Of a stretch of DNA of 16,027 bases, positions 1 through 6,887 are shown piece after piece. The notes under the pieces are model-generated. The model searched no databases. It was not told the DNA's origin and saw nothing but the letters and a program-made list of their open reading frames with translations. The number at the start of each line of letters is the position of its first letter. The stretch's first letter is position 1. The DNA comes from Candidatus Bathyarchaeota archaeon. Lineage in GTDB: Archaea > Thermoproteota > Bathyarchaeia > TCS64. A program made the translations under genes and the position numbers. The stretch is taken from NCBI GenBank assembly GCA_030613835.1, contig JAUWLH010000016.1:1-16027 (forward strand), written 5' to 3'.

Positions 1-1
1 G

Positions 2-493
2 AAATTCAACCTACTTGACATAGTGAAAAACTTCAGAAACGTCGAGTACAACCGCGAACGGTTCCCCGGCCTCGTGTTCAGGATCAAACGACCCAAGACA
101 GCCACTCTCATCTTCAGCACGGGCAAGATGGTGTGCACGGGAGCCAAGTCCGAGAAGATGGCGAAAAGGGCGGTCCACAAGGTCGTCCGCGAACTAAAAA
201 ATGGCGGAATCATCATCCTAGGCAAGCCGAAGATCGTTATACAGAACATGGTAGCCTCAGCGAACCTCCACGGGTCAATCGACCTGGAGACCGCCGCGGA
301 TATCCTGGAAAACGTGATGTACGAGCCAGAGCAGTTCCCCGGTCTCATCTACCGGATGAAGGACCCTAAAACGGTTCTCCTCCTCTTTGCGTCAGGTAAG
401 CTTGTCTGTACGGGTGCAAAAAGCGAGGAAATGGTCCATGAATCCGTAGCCAATATATACGAGGTTCTGCAGGATTATGATCTTTTAATCTAA
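2..493 (+). CDS. tbp: TATA-binding protein (TBP), paralog 1, 5' end cut by window edge
   Basis: General transcription factor that binds and bends the TATA box and recruits TFB and RNA polymerase. The reading frame is open back to base 2, and the first codons (KFNLLDIVKNF) match residues 28-38 of the complete paralog at 4193-4768. The true start therefore lies about 27 codons outside the window, and the GTG at 23 is an internal valine. Both TBP half-repeats are visible: the end of repeat 1 (RFPGLVFR, LIFSTGK) and all of repeat 2 (QFPGLIYR, LLFASGK), with the four phenylalanines that in this family kink DNA. The C-terminus ends at DYDLLI without the acidic tail of many archaeal TBPs. The gene points toward the other TBP, and its first 156 nt are almost identical to it while the rest has diverged. 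The family call is certain; a role different from its twin is inference. Confidence 0.96.
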   Translation, partial: KFNLLDIVKNFRNVEYNRERFPGLVFRIKRPKTATLIFSTGKMVCTGAKSEKMAKRAVHKVVRELKNGGIIILGKPKIVIQNMVASANLHGSIDLETAADILENVMYEPEQFPGLIYRMKDPKTVLLLFASGKLVCTGAKSEEMVHESVANIYEVLQDYDLLI

Positions 494-563
494 GGCTAGC
501 TGGGCGAGTAAACCCCTCGAAACTGCTTATCGTCATATCTCTGTCTTAGTAAAGTTATTTTCA

Positions 564-582
564 GGATTGATTAAATCAACCT
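564..582. other. Palindrome between convergent genes
   Basis: Positions 567-579 read TTGATTAAATCAA, a perfect inverted repeat around a single central base. Beyond an A:C mismatch the pairing continues with G565:C581. It lies in the 135-bp gap between the stop of TBP paralog 1 and the stop of the dehydrogenase on the other strand. It could be part of a termination region or a protein site, or be chance in AT-rich DNA. No T-run follows it directly. Confidence 0.25.
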
Positions 583-628
583 TGGTGTTCTAGTGAAATA
601 TATCGAGAAATTATATGTTTTTCAGTCA

Positions 629-1669
629 CTACCTCAGCATATCTTCTGTCGGTATGTTCAGCCCCTTGCAGAGTGCCACTATCTCTGTCCATGTGTCATC
701 TGGTAGCTTGACTCCGTTCGCCAGCCTATACGCTTTGGTCTCCTTCTCCGGCTCCCCTGGGATCATTATCCTCTCGCCTTCAAGCGGTTGCCAGTTCTTC
801 ACCTGCTTGAGTAATGAATCTGTGTTCTTCACGAACTCGTCTAATCCAATGAATGCCTCGGGGTTCACCGCCACCATGAAGACGCCGTTCGGAGATGGAG
901 GTGATGTGATGCCAGATGGTCCTACCCTTGAGCCTGTCAGTACCGCCCCCAGTAGCTCCGAAACCATCTGTAGTCCCATGCCCTTGTAGAGGCCGAATGG
1001 GAGCAGCCACCCGCCCTCGGATAACACCGTCGGGCTATCGTTAGCGTTGCCGTCCTTGTCCAGGGTCCAGTGGGTCGGGATCTTCGTCTTCGCAGCCCTC
1101 GCTACGCTTAGCTTGCCTGCGGCCACCACGCTCGTAGCGTAATCGACGAGGAATGGGATGTCCCCTCCGACTGGAACTGATGCGCTGTATGGGTTTGTGC
1201 CGAAGACTGGCCCGTGGCCGTTATAAACCGAGACGATGGGGTGACCGACGTTGACGTAGAGGGTTGTGATGATTCCCTGCTTGGCTGCCATCTCGGTGTA
1301 GTAACCGATCCTGCCGATGTGGTTTGTGTTGAACGTGCCGATGGCTGCCACCATGTTCTCCTTTGCCTTCTCTACGGCGATCTCCGTCATTCTTCGGGCC
1401 GTGAGCTGTCCCATCCCCCACTGGCCGTCGATGTACGCGGTGCCGGGGGTTTCCTTGATCACCTTGGGCTCCACGTCCAAGCGGATGTTGCCCTCCTTTA
1501 TCCTCTCACTGTACCTGACGAAGTAGTGCGCGCCGTGGCTGTCGTGACCCGCCAGGTTTGCTTCCACCAGTGAGTTGACGAGGAACTTGGCATCATCGTC
1601 ACCGACGCCCTGTGTCTTGAATATTTCTATTCCCAGCTGTATCAGTTTACCCGCTTGGACGGTAATCAT
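629..1669 (-). CDS. Malate/L-lactate dehydrogenase, Ldh2 family NAD(P)-dependent oxidoreductase
   Basis: A 346-aa cytoplasmic protein of the Ldh2/malate dehydrogenase family (PF02615 type), which interconverts 2-hydroxy acids and 2-oxo acids with NAD(P). Family landmarks are in order: DSHG at 43-46, NHIGR at 116-120 (His117 is the expected catalytic histidine), FGTNPYSASVP at 156-166, DYATS at 177-180 region, AAGK at 183-186 and PFGLYKGMGLQM at 224-235. Length is normal for the family. Members include malate, sulfolactate, ureidoglycolate and delta-1-piperideine-2-carboxylate reductases, so the substrate cannot be fixed from sequence. The ATG start fits the family N-terminus, and a TATA-like box centred 27 nt upstream suggests a leaderless transcript. 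It lies 39 bp downstream of the threonine aldolase gene on the same strand, so co-transcription is also possible. Confidence 0.93.
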   Translation of the reverse strand: MITVQAGKLIQLGIEIFKTQGVGDDDAKFLVNSLVEANLAGHDSHGAHYFVRYSERIKEGNIRLDVEPKVIKETPGTAYIDGQWGMGQLTARRMTEIAVEKAKENMVAAIGTFNTNHIGRIGYYTEMAAKQGIITTLYVNVGHPIVSVYNGHGPVFGTNPYSASVPVGGDIPFLVDYATSVVAAGKLSVARAAKTKIPTHWTLDKDGNANDSPTVLSEGGWLLPFGLYKGMGLQMVSELLGAVLTGSRVGPSGITSPPSPNGVFMVAVNPEAFIGLDEFVKNTDSLLKQVKNWQPLEGERIMIPGEPEKETKAYRLANGVKLPDDTWTEIVALCKGLNIPTEDMLR

Positions 1670-1690
1670 ACCGAAAAGTGATGTTTGATA

Positions 1691-1702
1691 GGATAAAAAA
1701 GG
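1691..1702 (-). promoter_or_regulatory. TATA-like box for the Ldh2 dehydrogenase, possibly also T-run terminator of the upstream gene
   Basis: On the minus strand this reads CCTTTTTTATCC and is centred 27 nt before the dehydrogenase ATG, the expected position for a leaderless archaeal promoter. The six-T run also lies just past the stop codon of the threonine aldolase gene, so it might terminate that transcript as well. A ten-base core (GGATAAAAAA on the plus strand) recurs at 2798-2807 before the aldolase gene. Confidence 0.5.
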
Positions 1703-1708
1703 TGGGTT

Positions 1709-2749
1709 TTAGACCCGTTTGGCGATGCCCTCAAGGAAACTCTTGATGTCTTCCTCCTCGATGCCGTAGTGGGTTACGAGCCTTGTGCCTGTTCCCCTGC
1801 CCCTGCTCTTCCAGCCCATCTCGGCGCATGCCTTGTTCCAGTCCTCGGCGGTCCAGCCAACTGGGCTGAAATCCACGTAGACCATGTTGGTCTGGACCTC
1901 GTTCACCACTTTGATACCGATCTTGGTCAATCCATCCGCGAGGAGCTTGGCGGTGGCGTGGTCGTCCGCGAGCCTGTCCACCATCTTGGTGATGGCGATT
2001 AAACCTGGAGCGGCGATGATTCCCGCTTGTCTCATGCCGCCTCCTAGCATCTTCCTGTACTTGCGCGCCTTGTCGATGACATCCTGTGAGCCAACAACCA
2101 TGCTACCGACTGGTGCCGCCAATCCCTTGCTGAGGCATAGCTGGATCGTGTCAGTGTACTGGGCGATCTCCTTCACATCGATGCCTAGGGCGACGGCCGC
2201 GTTGAAGACACGTGCGCCGTCTAAGTGGACGTTGAGGTCATGTGCCTTGGCCACGTCCCAGTATGACTTCATCTGGTCCACGGTCAGAACGATGCCCCCG
2301 GCTGAGTTGTGTGTGTTCTCTACGCAGAGTAGCGAGGTGGGTGGGTAGTGTATGTTATCGGCCCTCACCGCCTTGGCTATATCGTCGGGGTTCATGTGTC
2401 CCTTGACACCCTGGACGGTCCTGGACATAAGCTGACCCATGACGGCGAGACCGCCTACCTCATTGACATAGATGTGGCTCCTCTCCTCTAAGATGATCTC
2501 GTCGCCCCTATGGGTGTGAGCCAGGATCGCTACTGCGTTACCCATGGTCCCGCTGGTGACGAACAGGCTTGCCTCTTTGTTAAATATCTTGGCGGTGACC
2601 CGTTCAAGCTCGTTGATACTTGGGTCGTCACCGTATACGTCGTCGCCTACCTCTGCCTTGTAGGCCGCCTCTCTCATCTCCGGGGAGGGTTTGGTGACTG
2701 TGTCGCTTCTAAAATCAAGGTTTTTCTCAACGCGGTTGTTTATAGTCAA
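1709..2749 (-). CDS. ltaE: Low-specificity L-threonine aldolase-like PLP enzyme
   Basis: Fold-type I PLP enzyme of the beta-eliminating lyase/threonine aldolase family (PF01212 type), expected to cleave L-threonine or L-allo-threonine to glycine and acetaldehyde in the cytoplasm. In the 346-aa version starting at TTG 2749, the motifs are DFRSDTVTKPSPEM near the start, GDDVYGDDP (35-43), SGTMGN (66-71), ENTHN (144-148), HLDGAR (175-180), the PLP lysine in LSKG (Lys208) and MLGGGMRQAG (234-243). An in-frame ATG at 2815 would add 22 residues without family counterpart (368 aa). I prefer TTG because a TATA-like box at 2798-2809 would place transcription start near 2776, downstream of that ATG, and GGAGTTGAG (2767-2759) is a fair ribosome site 9 nt before TTG. 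Related beta-eliminating enzymes cannot be excluded. Confidence 0.9.
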   Translation of the reverse strand: MTINNRVEKNLDFRSDTVTKPSPEMREAAYKAEVGDDVYGDDPSINELERVTAKIFNKEASLFVTSGTMGNAVAILAHTHRGDEIILEERSHIYVNEVGGLAVMGQLMSRTVQGVKGHMNPDDIAKAVRADNIHYPPTSLLCVENTHNSAGGIVLTVDQMKSYWDVAKAHDLNVHLDGARVFNAAVALGIDVKEIAQYTDTIQLCLSKGLAAPVGSMVVGSQDVIDKARKYRKMLGGGMRQAGIIAAPGLIAITKMVDRLADDHATAKLLADGLTKIGIKVVNEVQTNMVYVDFSPVGWTAEDWNKACAEMGWKSRGRGTGTRLVTHYGIEEEDIKSFLEGIAKRV

Positions 2750-2797
2750 TTTAATGTGCTCAACTCCAGTTTGATAAGATAGGTGGGGAACTCCGGG

Positions 2798-2809
2798 GGA
2801 TAAAAAACC
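2798..2809 (-). promoter_or_regulatory. TATA-like box for threonine aldolase gene
   Basis: The minus strand reads GGTTTTTTATCC, sharing ten bases with the box before the dehydrogenase. It predicts transcription start near 2776, which excludes the ATG at 2815 and favours the TTG at 2749. A second T-rich stretch (TTTTATCATC, 2830-2821) is an alternative box. An inverted repeat TATCAT/ATGATA (2810-2815 and 2822-2827, 6-bp spacer) overlaps this area and could be an operator or chance. Confidence 0.4.
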
Positions 2810-2993
2810 TATCATACTATGATGATAAAAGCTGGAATGTTGGGGTTTGGGCCATAATTTTATCCACCTTTACGATAATTTAGAGACTTTTATTCTTTGT
2901 ATCCTATATTTTCATCTATTTTATGCTCGATGTAGCCTATTGCTTAAAGATAGAAGTACATATTTTTGTACGTGCGCGCATCTATCTTGTCTG

Positions 2994-3212
2994 CTATATG
3001 GATTTTATTGAGCGGGTCCAGTTCACAAGACGTTCATATGCATATTCAGCAACCAAAATAACGGCAATTATAGATCCGGAAATAAAGAGAAGTGCATTAG
3101 CTGCACTATCCATTCCATTCATTTTAGAAAAGACGGCCCAGATAAGGAAGAGTATTGATATTATTTTTAAGACTAGTTTGAATTTAACTAAGCGCTGAGA
3201 GTATTCGTACAC
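2994..3212 (-). CDS. Small two-helix membrane protein, unknown function
   Basis: A 72-aa product starting at GTG 3212. It has two clear hydrophobic segments, about residues 12-29 (LVLKIISILFLIWAVF region) and 38-57 (AANALLFISGSIIAVILVAE region), separated by a short polar loop and flanked by basic residues at both ends. That pattern is what a real small membrane protein would show. A T-rich TATA-like sequence at 3231-3244 is centred 26 nt before the GTG, fitting a leaderless transcript. I do not recognise a family. The surrounding DNA is AT-rich and unlike the neighbouring genes. An overlapping plus-strand frame (2923-3198) has no comparable features. Whether the gene is expressed is not known. 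Confidence 0.55.
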   Translation of the reverse strand: MYEYSQRLVKFKLVLKIISILFLIWAVFSKMNGMDSAANALLFISGSIIAVILVAEYAYERLVNWTRSIKSI

Positions 3213-3911
3213 AAGAATACAAGTAAACCCATTGAATAAAAAAATGCACCCATTAATAGATTAAACATACTTGCGCACATTGTTTTGAGTAATACGACAT
3301 AAAAAAAGAGGAAAAAGAAGGGAGGATATTCAAGAACAACTAGGGAATACCTTCAAGAAGCGTATTCATACCTCTTTTGTTCATGAGTTCCCAAGCCTCC
3401 AAAATACAATTAATGCTGGATGAATATATTTTCCAGCTGTAAATGGATATAAACTATGTAGGTAACGAACGTTAACTATTCATATTATTTATGAAAACAC
3501 TCAATTAATTTGTATTAAATCTGTAAACAAGCTTGTTTGGGACAGAACGAAAATACATGTATTAATAGATCATGTCAACAGAACCATATCTGATGCACAT
3601 GTTTTTATTGTCCCTCACCTAGACGCATGTCTCCTTGTTCTTGCACATTGGCATTAAACTCCTGAGAGGTTTTTTACAGAGTCATATTCGGTTCATCTAA
3701 GCTGGACCAGTATTGTTTAGCTATTTCACAAGAAATGCAATCATATTCTCGGTTACATCTCTAAACTCAAGAAAGCATTTGAGAGTGACTGTCATATTAA
3801 TCTACCTTGTACTTGATATGCGAGCTTGTTCTGTAAAACAAATGTGAACCATATAGATAATGTGGAATAGTGTTCCATCAACAATATGCATTCATTGCTT
3901 ATACAAAGTTC
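3213..3911. other. AT-rich intergenic stretch without a convincing gene
   Basis: About 700 bp of AT-rich DNA. Apart from the TATA-like box of the small membrane protein (3231-3244) and a TATA-like ATATAGATA near 3850-3858 that could serve the double-CxxC gene, I see no tRNA, rRNA, repeat array or clear protein gene. A short minus-strand frame around 3345-3450 (ending LMNKRGMNTLLEGIP) reads somewhat like protein but lacks a proper gene context. It may be a decayed fragment. The base composition contrasts with the more GC-balanced metabolic genes on either side. Confidence 0.6.
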
Positions 3912-4124
3912 ATGGATGAAATCAGACACCATTACTGTAATGTGTGTCATAAAAACACAGACCATATATTGAAAACTCATTATGATGGGACTATAAGTCA
4001 GGAGTGTTTGCTTTGCCATAATATTGAGCTTTCTCAAAAAGGCCATGATTACCACAAGTTTGAAAAAGTCAAGAAAAAGAAGAACAGACACAAAAATCTA
4101 TTTCCATCAGATTCATTACTATAA
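3912..4124 (+). CDS. Small double-CxxC, zinc-ribbon-like protein, unknown function
   Basis: Starting at ATG 3912 the product is 70 aa. It has two CxxC knuckles, CNVC (residues 9-12) and CLLC (32-35), 19 residues apart, the usual layout of a zinc ribbon. A basic tail follows (KVKKKKNRHK, residues 52-61), which suggests nucleic-acid contact. In frame, the gene can also start at ATG 3870 (84 aa), but those extra residues show nothing. A minus-strand frame overlaps it (3792-4091) with no recognisable motif, and the spaced cysteines favour the plus-strand reading. I do not recognise a family. A function in transcription or RNA binding would be inference only. Confidence 0.5.
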   Translation: MDEIRHHYCNVCHKNTDHILKTHYDGTISQECLLCHNIELSQKGHDYHKFEKVKKKKNRHKNLFPSDSLL

Positions 4125-4192
4125 CCTGTGTAATAGGCTTGAAACGCGCGCTTCCCCTTGTAGAATCTTGCACACGCGCAAAAATAACCAAT

Positions 4193-4768
4193 TTAATTGT
4201 AGAACAGGTCATAGTCGCCCAGCAGTTCGTACAGTTTGTGTACAGACTTGTGGACGATCTCCTCGCTCTTGCCCCCTGTGCAAACGATCTTGCCTGAGGT
4301 GAACACAAGTAGGACCGTCTTGGGGTCAGCCATACGGTAGATCAAGCCCGGGAACTGCTCTGGCTCGTACATCACGTTATCCAGCACATCACAGGCCGTC
4401 TCTAGGTCCACCTTGCTATGCAGGTTGGCCGATGCAACGATGTTCTGAATGATAATCACTGGCTTTCCCAGTACCACTATCCCGTTCTTCTTGAGCTCCC
4501 TGACCACCTTGTTTACGGCGGACTTTGCGAGTTTCTCGGACTTGGCTCCCGTGCACACCATCTTGCCCGTGCTGAAGATGAGAGTGGCTGTCTTGGGTCG
4601 TTTGAGCCTAAACACGAGGCCGGGGAACCGTTCGCGGTTGTACTCGACGTTTCTGAAGTTTTTCACTATGTCAAGTAGGTTGAATTTCTGGTTGAGGGTT
4701 ACAGACGCTACGACGTTCACTATATTGATATCCAGATCCTCGGGGTTAACTATCGGTTCCTGTGTCAT
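4193..4768 (-). CDS. tbp: TATA-binding protein (TBP), paralog 2, complete
   Basis: Complete 191-aa archaeal TBP. Repeat 1 spans about residues 15-95 and repeat 2 about 105-187. The DNA-intercalating phenylalanine positions are all present: F48 (RFPG), F65 (LIFSTGK), F139 (QFPG) and F156 (LVFTSGK). The N-terminus is short (MTQEPIVNPEDLDINIVNVVAS) and there is no acidic C-terminal tail. The start is supported by GAGTGA six nt upstream (4780-4775) and by agreement with family length. A TATA-like sequence at 4856-4863 would give a leader of about 65 nt. It is oriented opposite to the TBP at the left edge, and residues 27-78 are nearly identical to that copy at the DNA level. It is divergent from trm1. 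Confidence 0.98.
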   Translation of the reverse strand: MTQEPIVNPEDLDINIVNVVASVTLNQKFNLLDIVKNFRNVEYNRERFPGLVFRLKRPKTATLIFSTGKMVCTGAKSEKLAKSAVNKVVRELKKNGIVVLGKPVIIIQNIVASANLHSKVDLETACDVLDNVMYEPEQFPGLIYRMADPKTVLLVFTSGKIVCTGGKSEEIVHKSVHKLYELLGDYDLFYN

Positions 4769-4855
4769 ATCTTTTCACTCTACATATGTGTCCAAGCATC
4801 GTTTTCTTGCAGTATTGAGGATTGAACAATCGTCATATGCATAACTATAACCGGG

Positions 4856-4863
4856 TTTATATA
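4856..4863. promoter_or_regulatory. Consensus TATA box, usable on either strand
   Basis: The plus strand reads TTTATATA, the textbook archaeal TATA element. The minus strand reads TATATAAA and is the best candidate promoter for TBP paralog 2, with predicted start near 4834. Read in the plus direction it would start a transcript near 4885, which would run through the hairpin-forming sequence ahead of trm1. Which direction is used cannot be told from sequence. Confidence 0.5.
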
Positions 4864-4868
4864 CGTCA

Positions 4869-5002
4869 CGGCTCAACGGCAGCAAACCAAATGTCTCAAA
4901 ACTGGAAATGAGCCGCAACGACACCATCAACAAGGATCTATATTCCTGGAGCTCAAGACCTCAACTGTGTCCGTAACCTGGGGTCTCTTTTTTCTCTCCA
5001 GG
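4869..5002 (+). ncRNA. Candidate structured RNA or hairpin pair upstream of trm1
   Basis: Two consecutive inverted repeats: CGGCTCA (4869-4875) with TGAGCCG (4909-4915), and CCTGGAG (4945-4951) with CTCCAGG (4996-5002). The second encloses a smaller stem, AGACC (4956-4960) with GGTCT (4982-4986). A T-run (4988-4993) follows the inner stem, as at a transcript end. A plus-strand TATA box lies just upstream, but its predicted start near 4885 would miss the first arm of hairpin 1, so the boundaries are unsettled. It matches no RNA family I recognise and may be only DNA-level palindromes. Confidence 0.25.
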
Positions 5003-5083
5003 CATCTATCAACTAACAAACTTATGCCGGCCTAAACACAGTCCATAAACCAACTTTATCAAGGATTTTCCAGACGATATGCT

Positions 5084-5090
5084 GATATAG
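5084..5090 (+). promoter_or_regulatory. TATA-like box for trm1
   Basis: GATATAG is centred 27 nt before the trm1 ATG at 5114, so transcription would begin almost at the start codon. This supports the chosen start. Confidence 0.4.
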
Positions 5091-5113
5091 CTTGCACCTC
5101 ATTTTTCGATGAA

Positions 5114-6307
5114 ATGAGCCCTGGCTACCCAGTCGAGACCGTCAAAGAGGGAAAGGCATCCCTGCTCGTACCGAGGCTAGACCCCGAGGCCGAAGAGCAC
5201 ATCCAGCAGCAGCGGAGCCAGGCCCCCGTTTTCTACAACGCCGTGATGAAGACCAACAGGGACACCGCCATCCTAGCCCTACGAACCTACCAGCGGAAAA
5301 AGAGCAGAAACGTCCAAGTGTGCGAGCCCATGACGGGCAGTGGCGTCAGGGGGATCAGGCTCCTCCTTGAGGCAGGGGAGATCGAGGACATGGTCCTCGG
5401 GGATTTAAGCCCCTCCGCGCTAGCCTTGGCGGGGGAGAATGCCGAGCTCAACGGGGTCAGGGACAGGATTAAGCTCAGGGAGCTGGACGCCAACCTGCTG
5501 ATGTCCCTCCACAGCTACCCCTTCGGGAGGTTTGATTACATCGACGTGGACCCGTATGGGACGCCCACTCCCTTCTACGATACCGCTATCAGGGCCACTA
5601 AGAATCATGGCATGATCGCGCTCACCGCCACCGATATGCCACCCCTCTGCGGCGTGAACGCGCGGGCGTGTATCAGGAAGTACGGTGGCCGTCCCTTGCA
5701 GGGGGAGTTCTGCCACGAGGTGGCTTTGAGGCTGCTGGGCTCATCATTCATTCATCAAGCGGCCATCCACGGGTACGCCGCCACCCCCCTGTTTAGCTAC
5801 TACGCGGACCACTACGTGAGGGCGTACTTCAGGATCGACAAGGGAGCCAGGAGGATCGAGGGCCAGCTCAATCAGGTAGGGTTCATCAAGTATTGCCCCG
5901 GTTGCCTCCACAGGTTCCCTAGCATGGAGAACGCCCCAGAGCGATGCGGGTGCGGTGAGGACGTGAACATCGGCGGTCCCCTGTGGCTCGGGGAGTTGTC
6001 CGATGTCGAGTTCCTTGACGGTATGATCGATGAGATTGGTAACGCGCCTCATCTGGCGGGCACCAAGGCCGAGGTAATCATGGGGCTGGCCAGGGGCGAG
6101 ATGGGCTTCCAGGTGTCCTTCTTCGACATCGACAAGATCTGTAAGCTGGTCGGCGTCAAATCTGTCTCCACGGAGGACGCGTTCGGGGCTATCAGGGAGA
6201 CGGGTTTCAGCGCGGTGCCCACGCATTACCGTTCAAGGACGCTGAAGACGGATGCGTCCATTGATGAACTGGTGGATGTCTTCAATCGGTTCAAAAATAT
6301 AGGGTAG
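5114..6307 (+). CDS. trm1: tRNA (guanine(26)-N2)-dimethyltransferase Trm1
   Basis: A 397-aa SAM-dependent methyltransferase that makes N2,N2-dimethylguanosine at position 26 of tRNA, stabilising the tRNA elbow. Visible family signatures are VFYNAVMKTNRD (39-50), the SAM loop CEPMTGSGVRG (70-80), the acidic Asp97 after the second strand, the catalytic-site motif DVDPYGTPTPF (144-154), LTATDMPPLCG (170-180), and the C-terminal PTHYRS...LKTDA (369-381). A zinc site typical of archaeal Trm1 is formed by Cys261, Cys264, Cys278 and Cys280. Length and domain order are normal, with no truncation. The ATG fits a TATA-like box 27 nt upstream. Its stop lies only 6 bp from the stop of the rubrerythrin gene on the opposite strand. 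Function is confident from motifs. Confidence 0.97.
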   Translation: MSPGYPVETVKEGKASLLVPRLDPEAEEHIQQQRSQAPVFYNAVMKTNRDTAILALRTYQRKKSRNVQVCEPMTGSGVRGIRLLLEAGEIEDMVLGDLSPSALALAGENAELNGVRDRIKLRELDANLLMSLHSYPFGRFDYIDVDPYGTPTPFYDTAIRATKNHGMIALTATDMPPLCGVNARACIRKYGGRPLQGEFCHEVALRLLGSSFIHQAAIHGYAATPLFSYYADHYVRAYFRIDKGARRIEGQLNQVGFIKYCPGCLHRFPSMENAPERCGCGEDVNIGGPLWLGELSDVEFLDGMIDEIGNAPHLAGTKAEVIMGLARGEMGFQVSFFDIDKICKLVGVKSVSTEDAFGAIRETGFSAVPTHYRSRTLKTDASIDELVDVFNRFKNIG

Positions 6308-6313
6308 AGAAAG

Positions 6314-6817
6314 TTACTCTACCTTGGTGAAGGCCTTTGCACCCGCGTTGCAGATGGGGCACTTGTCCAGCGGGGCTCCCTCAACGGTGTTCCCGCAGAC
6401 ATCGCAGACGTAATAGTCCACGGCCTTGAGGTCCGAGTCAGCTGCCAGGGCCTCGGCCGCCTTCTTGTAGAGCACAGTGTGGATCTTCTCCACCTCGTTG
6501 GCGATGTTGAAGCTCCATGACGCCTGGTTCTCGCCCTCCTCAGCTGCGACGTCGAGGAACCCGGGGTACATCTTTGTGAACTCGTATGTCTCCCCTGCGA
6601 TGGCCTCCTGGAGATTCTCCTTGGTGGTGTTGATACCGCCCATGATCCTCAGGTGGTTGTGGGCGTGGACTGTCTCGGCTGCCGCCGCTGCTTTGAACAG
6701 CTTCCCTATCTGGGGGTATCCTTCTGCCTCGGCCCTCTTGGCGAAGGCCAGGTACTTTCTGTTTGCCTGGCTCTCGCCTGCGAAGGCTGCTGCCAGGTTC
6801 TCTTTGCTCTTGCTCAT
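6314..6817 (-). CDS. rbr: Rubrerythrin (diiron peroxidase with rubredoxin domain)
   Basis: A 167-aa cytoplasmic diiron protein that reduces hydrogen peroxide in anaerobes. The ferritin-like four-helix part carries the expected metal ligands: Glu14 (AGESQAN), Glu48 and His51 (AAETVHAH), Glu76 and Glu79 (AGETYEF), and Glu110 and His113 (NEVEKIH). The C-terminal rubredoxin-like knuckles CDVC (138-141) and CPIC (153-156) hold the electron-transfer iron. A GTG at 6826 could add three residues. ATG 6817 is preferred because that GTG belongs to GTGAT, a good ribosome site four nt before the ATG. It is divergent from a flavin reductase gene, a plausible redox partner (inference). Confidence 0.96.
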   Translation of the reverse strand: MSKSKENLAAAFAGESQANRKYLAFAKRAEAEGYPQIGKLFKAAAAAETVHAHNHLRIMGGINTTKENLQEAIAGETYEFTKMYPGFLDVAAEEGENQASWSFNIANEVEKIHTVLYKKAAEALAADSDLKAVDYYVCDVCGNTVEGAPLDKCPICNAGAKAFTKVE

Positions 6818-6850
6818 AGTAATCACGGAATAAGATGAAAAACACAGGGT

Positions 6851-6862
6851 GGTAAATAAAGG
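6851..6862 (-). promoter_or_regulatory. TATA-like box for rubrerythrin
   Basis: Minus-strand CCTTTATTTACC, centred about 39 nt before the ATG. Transcription would begin near 6831, leaving a short leader of about 13 nt that contains the GTGAT ribosome site. It lies in the 98-bp region shared with the divergent flavin reductase gene. Confidence 0.45.
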
Positions 6863-6887
6863 AATAACATTATCCAGGTGGGCTCTC

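Larger units (their letters stand above)
4769..5113. other. 345-bp divergent intergenic region between TBP and trm1
   Basis: Holds the leader and TATA sequence of TBP (4856-4863), a hairpin-rich stretch (4869-5002) described separately, and the TATA-like box of trm1 (5084-5090). No protein frame here is convincing, and I see no tRNA. Confidence 0.6.

Noticed and set aside
23..493. TBP gene starting at GTG 23
   Set aside because: The frame is open to base 2 and its residues match internal residues of the complete paralog, so GTG 23 is an internal valine codon.
2819..2825. ATGATGA resembling a C/D-box RNA C box
   Set aside because: No D box, C' or D' box at suitable spacing was found downstream.
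2923..3198. Plus-strand 91-aa frame
   Set aside because: It overlaps the small membrane protein on the other strand and shows no domain, signal or repeated pattern.
3345..3450. Short minus-strand protein-like frame ending LLEGIP
   Set aside because: Only about 38 codons, with its only ATG codons near the end and no recognisable family. Mentioned only as a possible decayed fragment.
3792..4091. Minus-strand 99-aa hydrophobic frame
   Set aside because: It is antisense to the double-CxxC protein, whose spaced cysteines are better evidence of coding.
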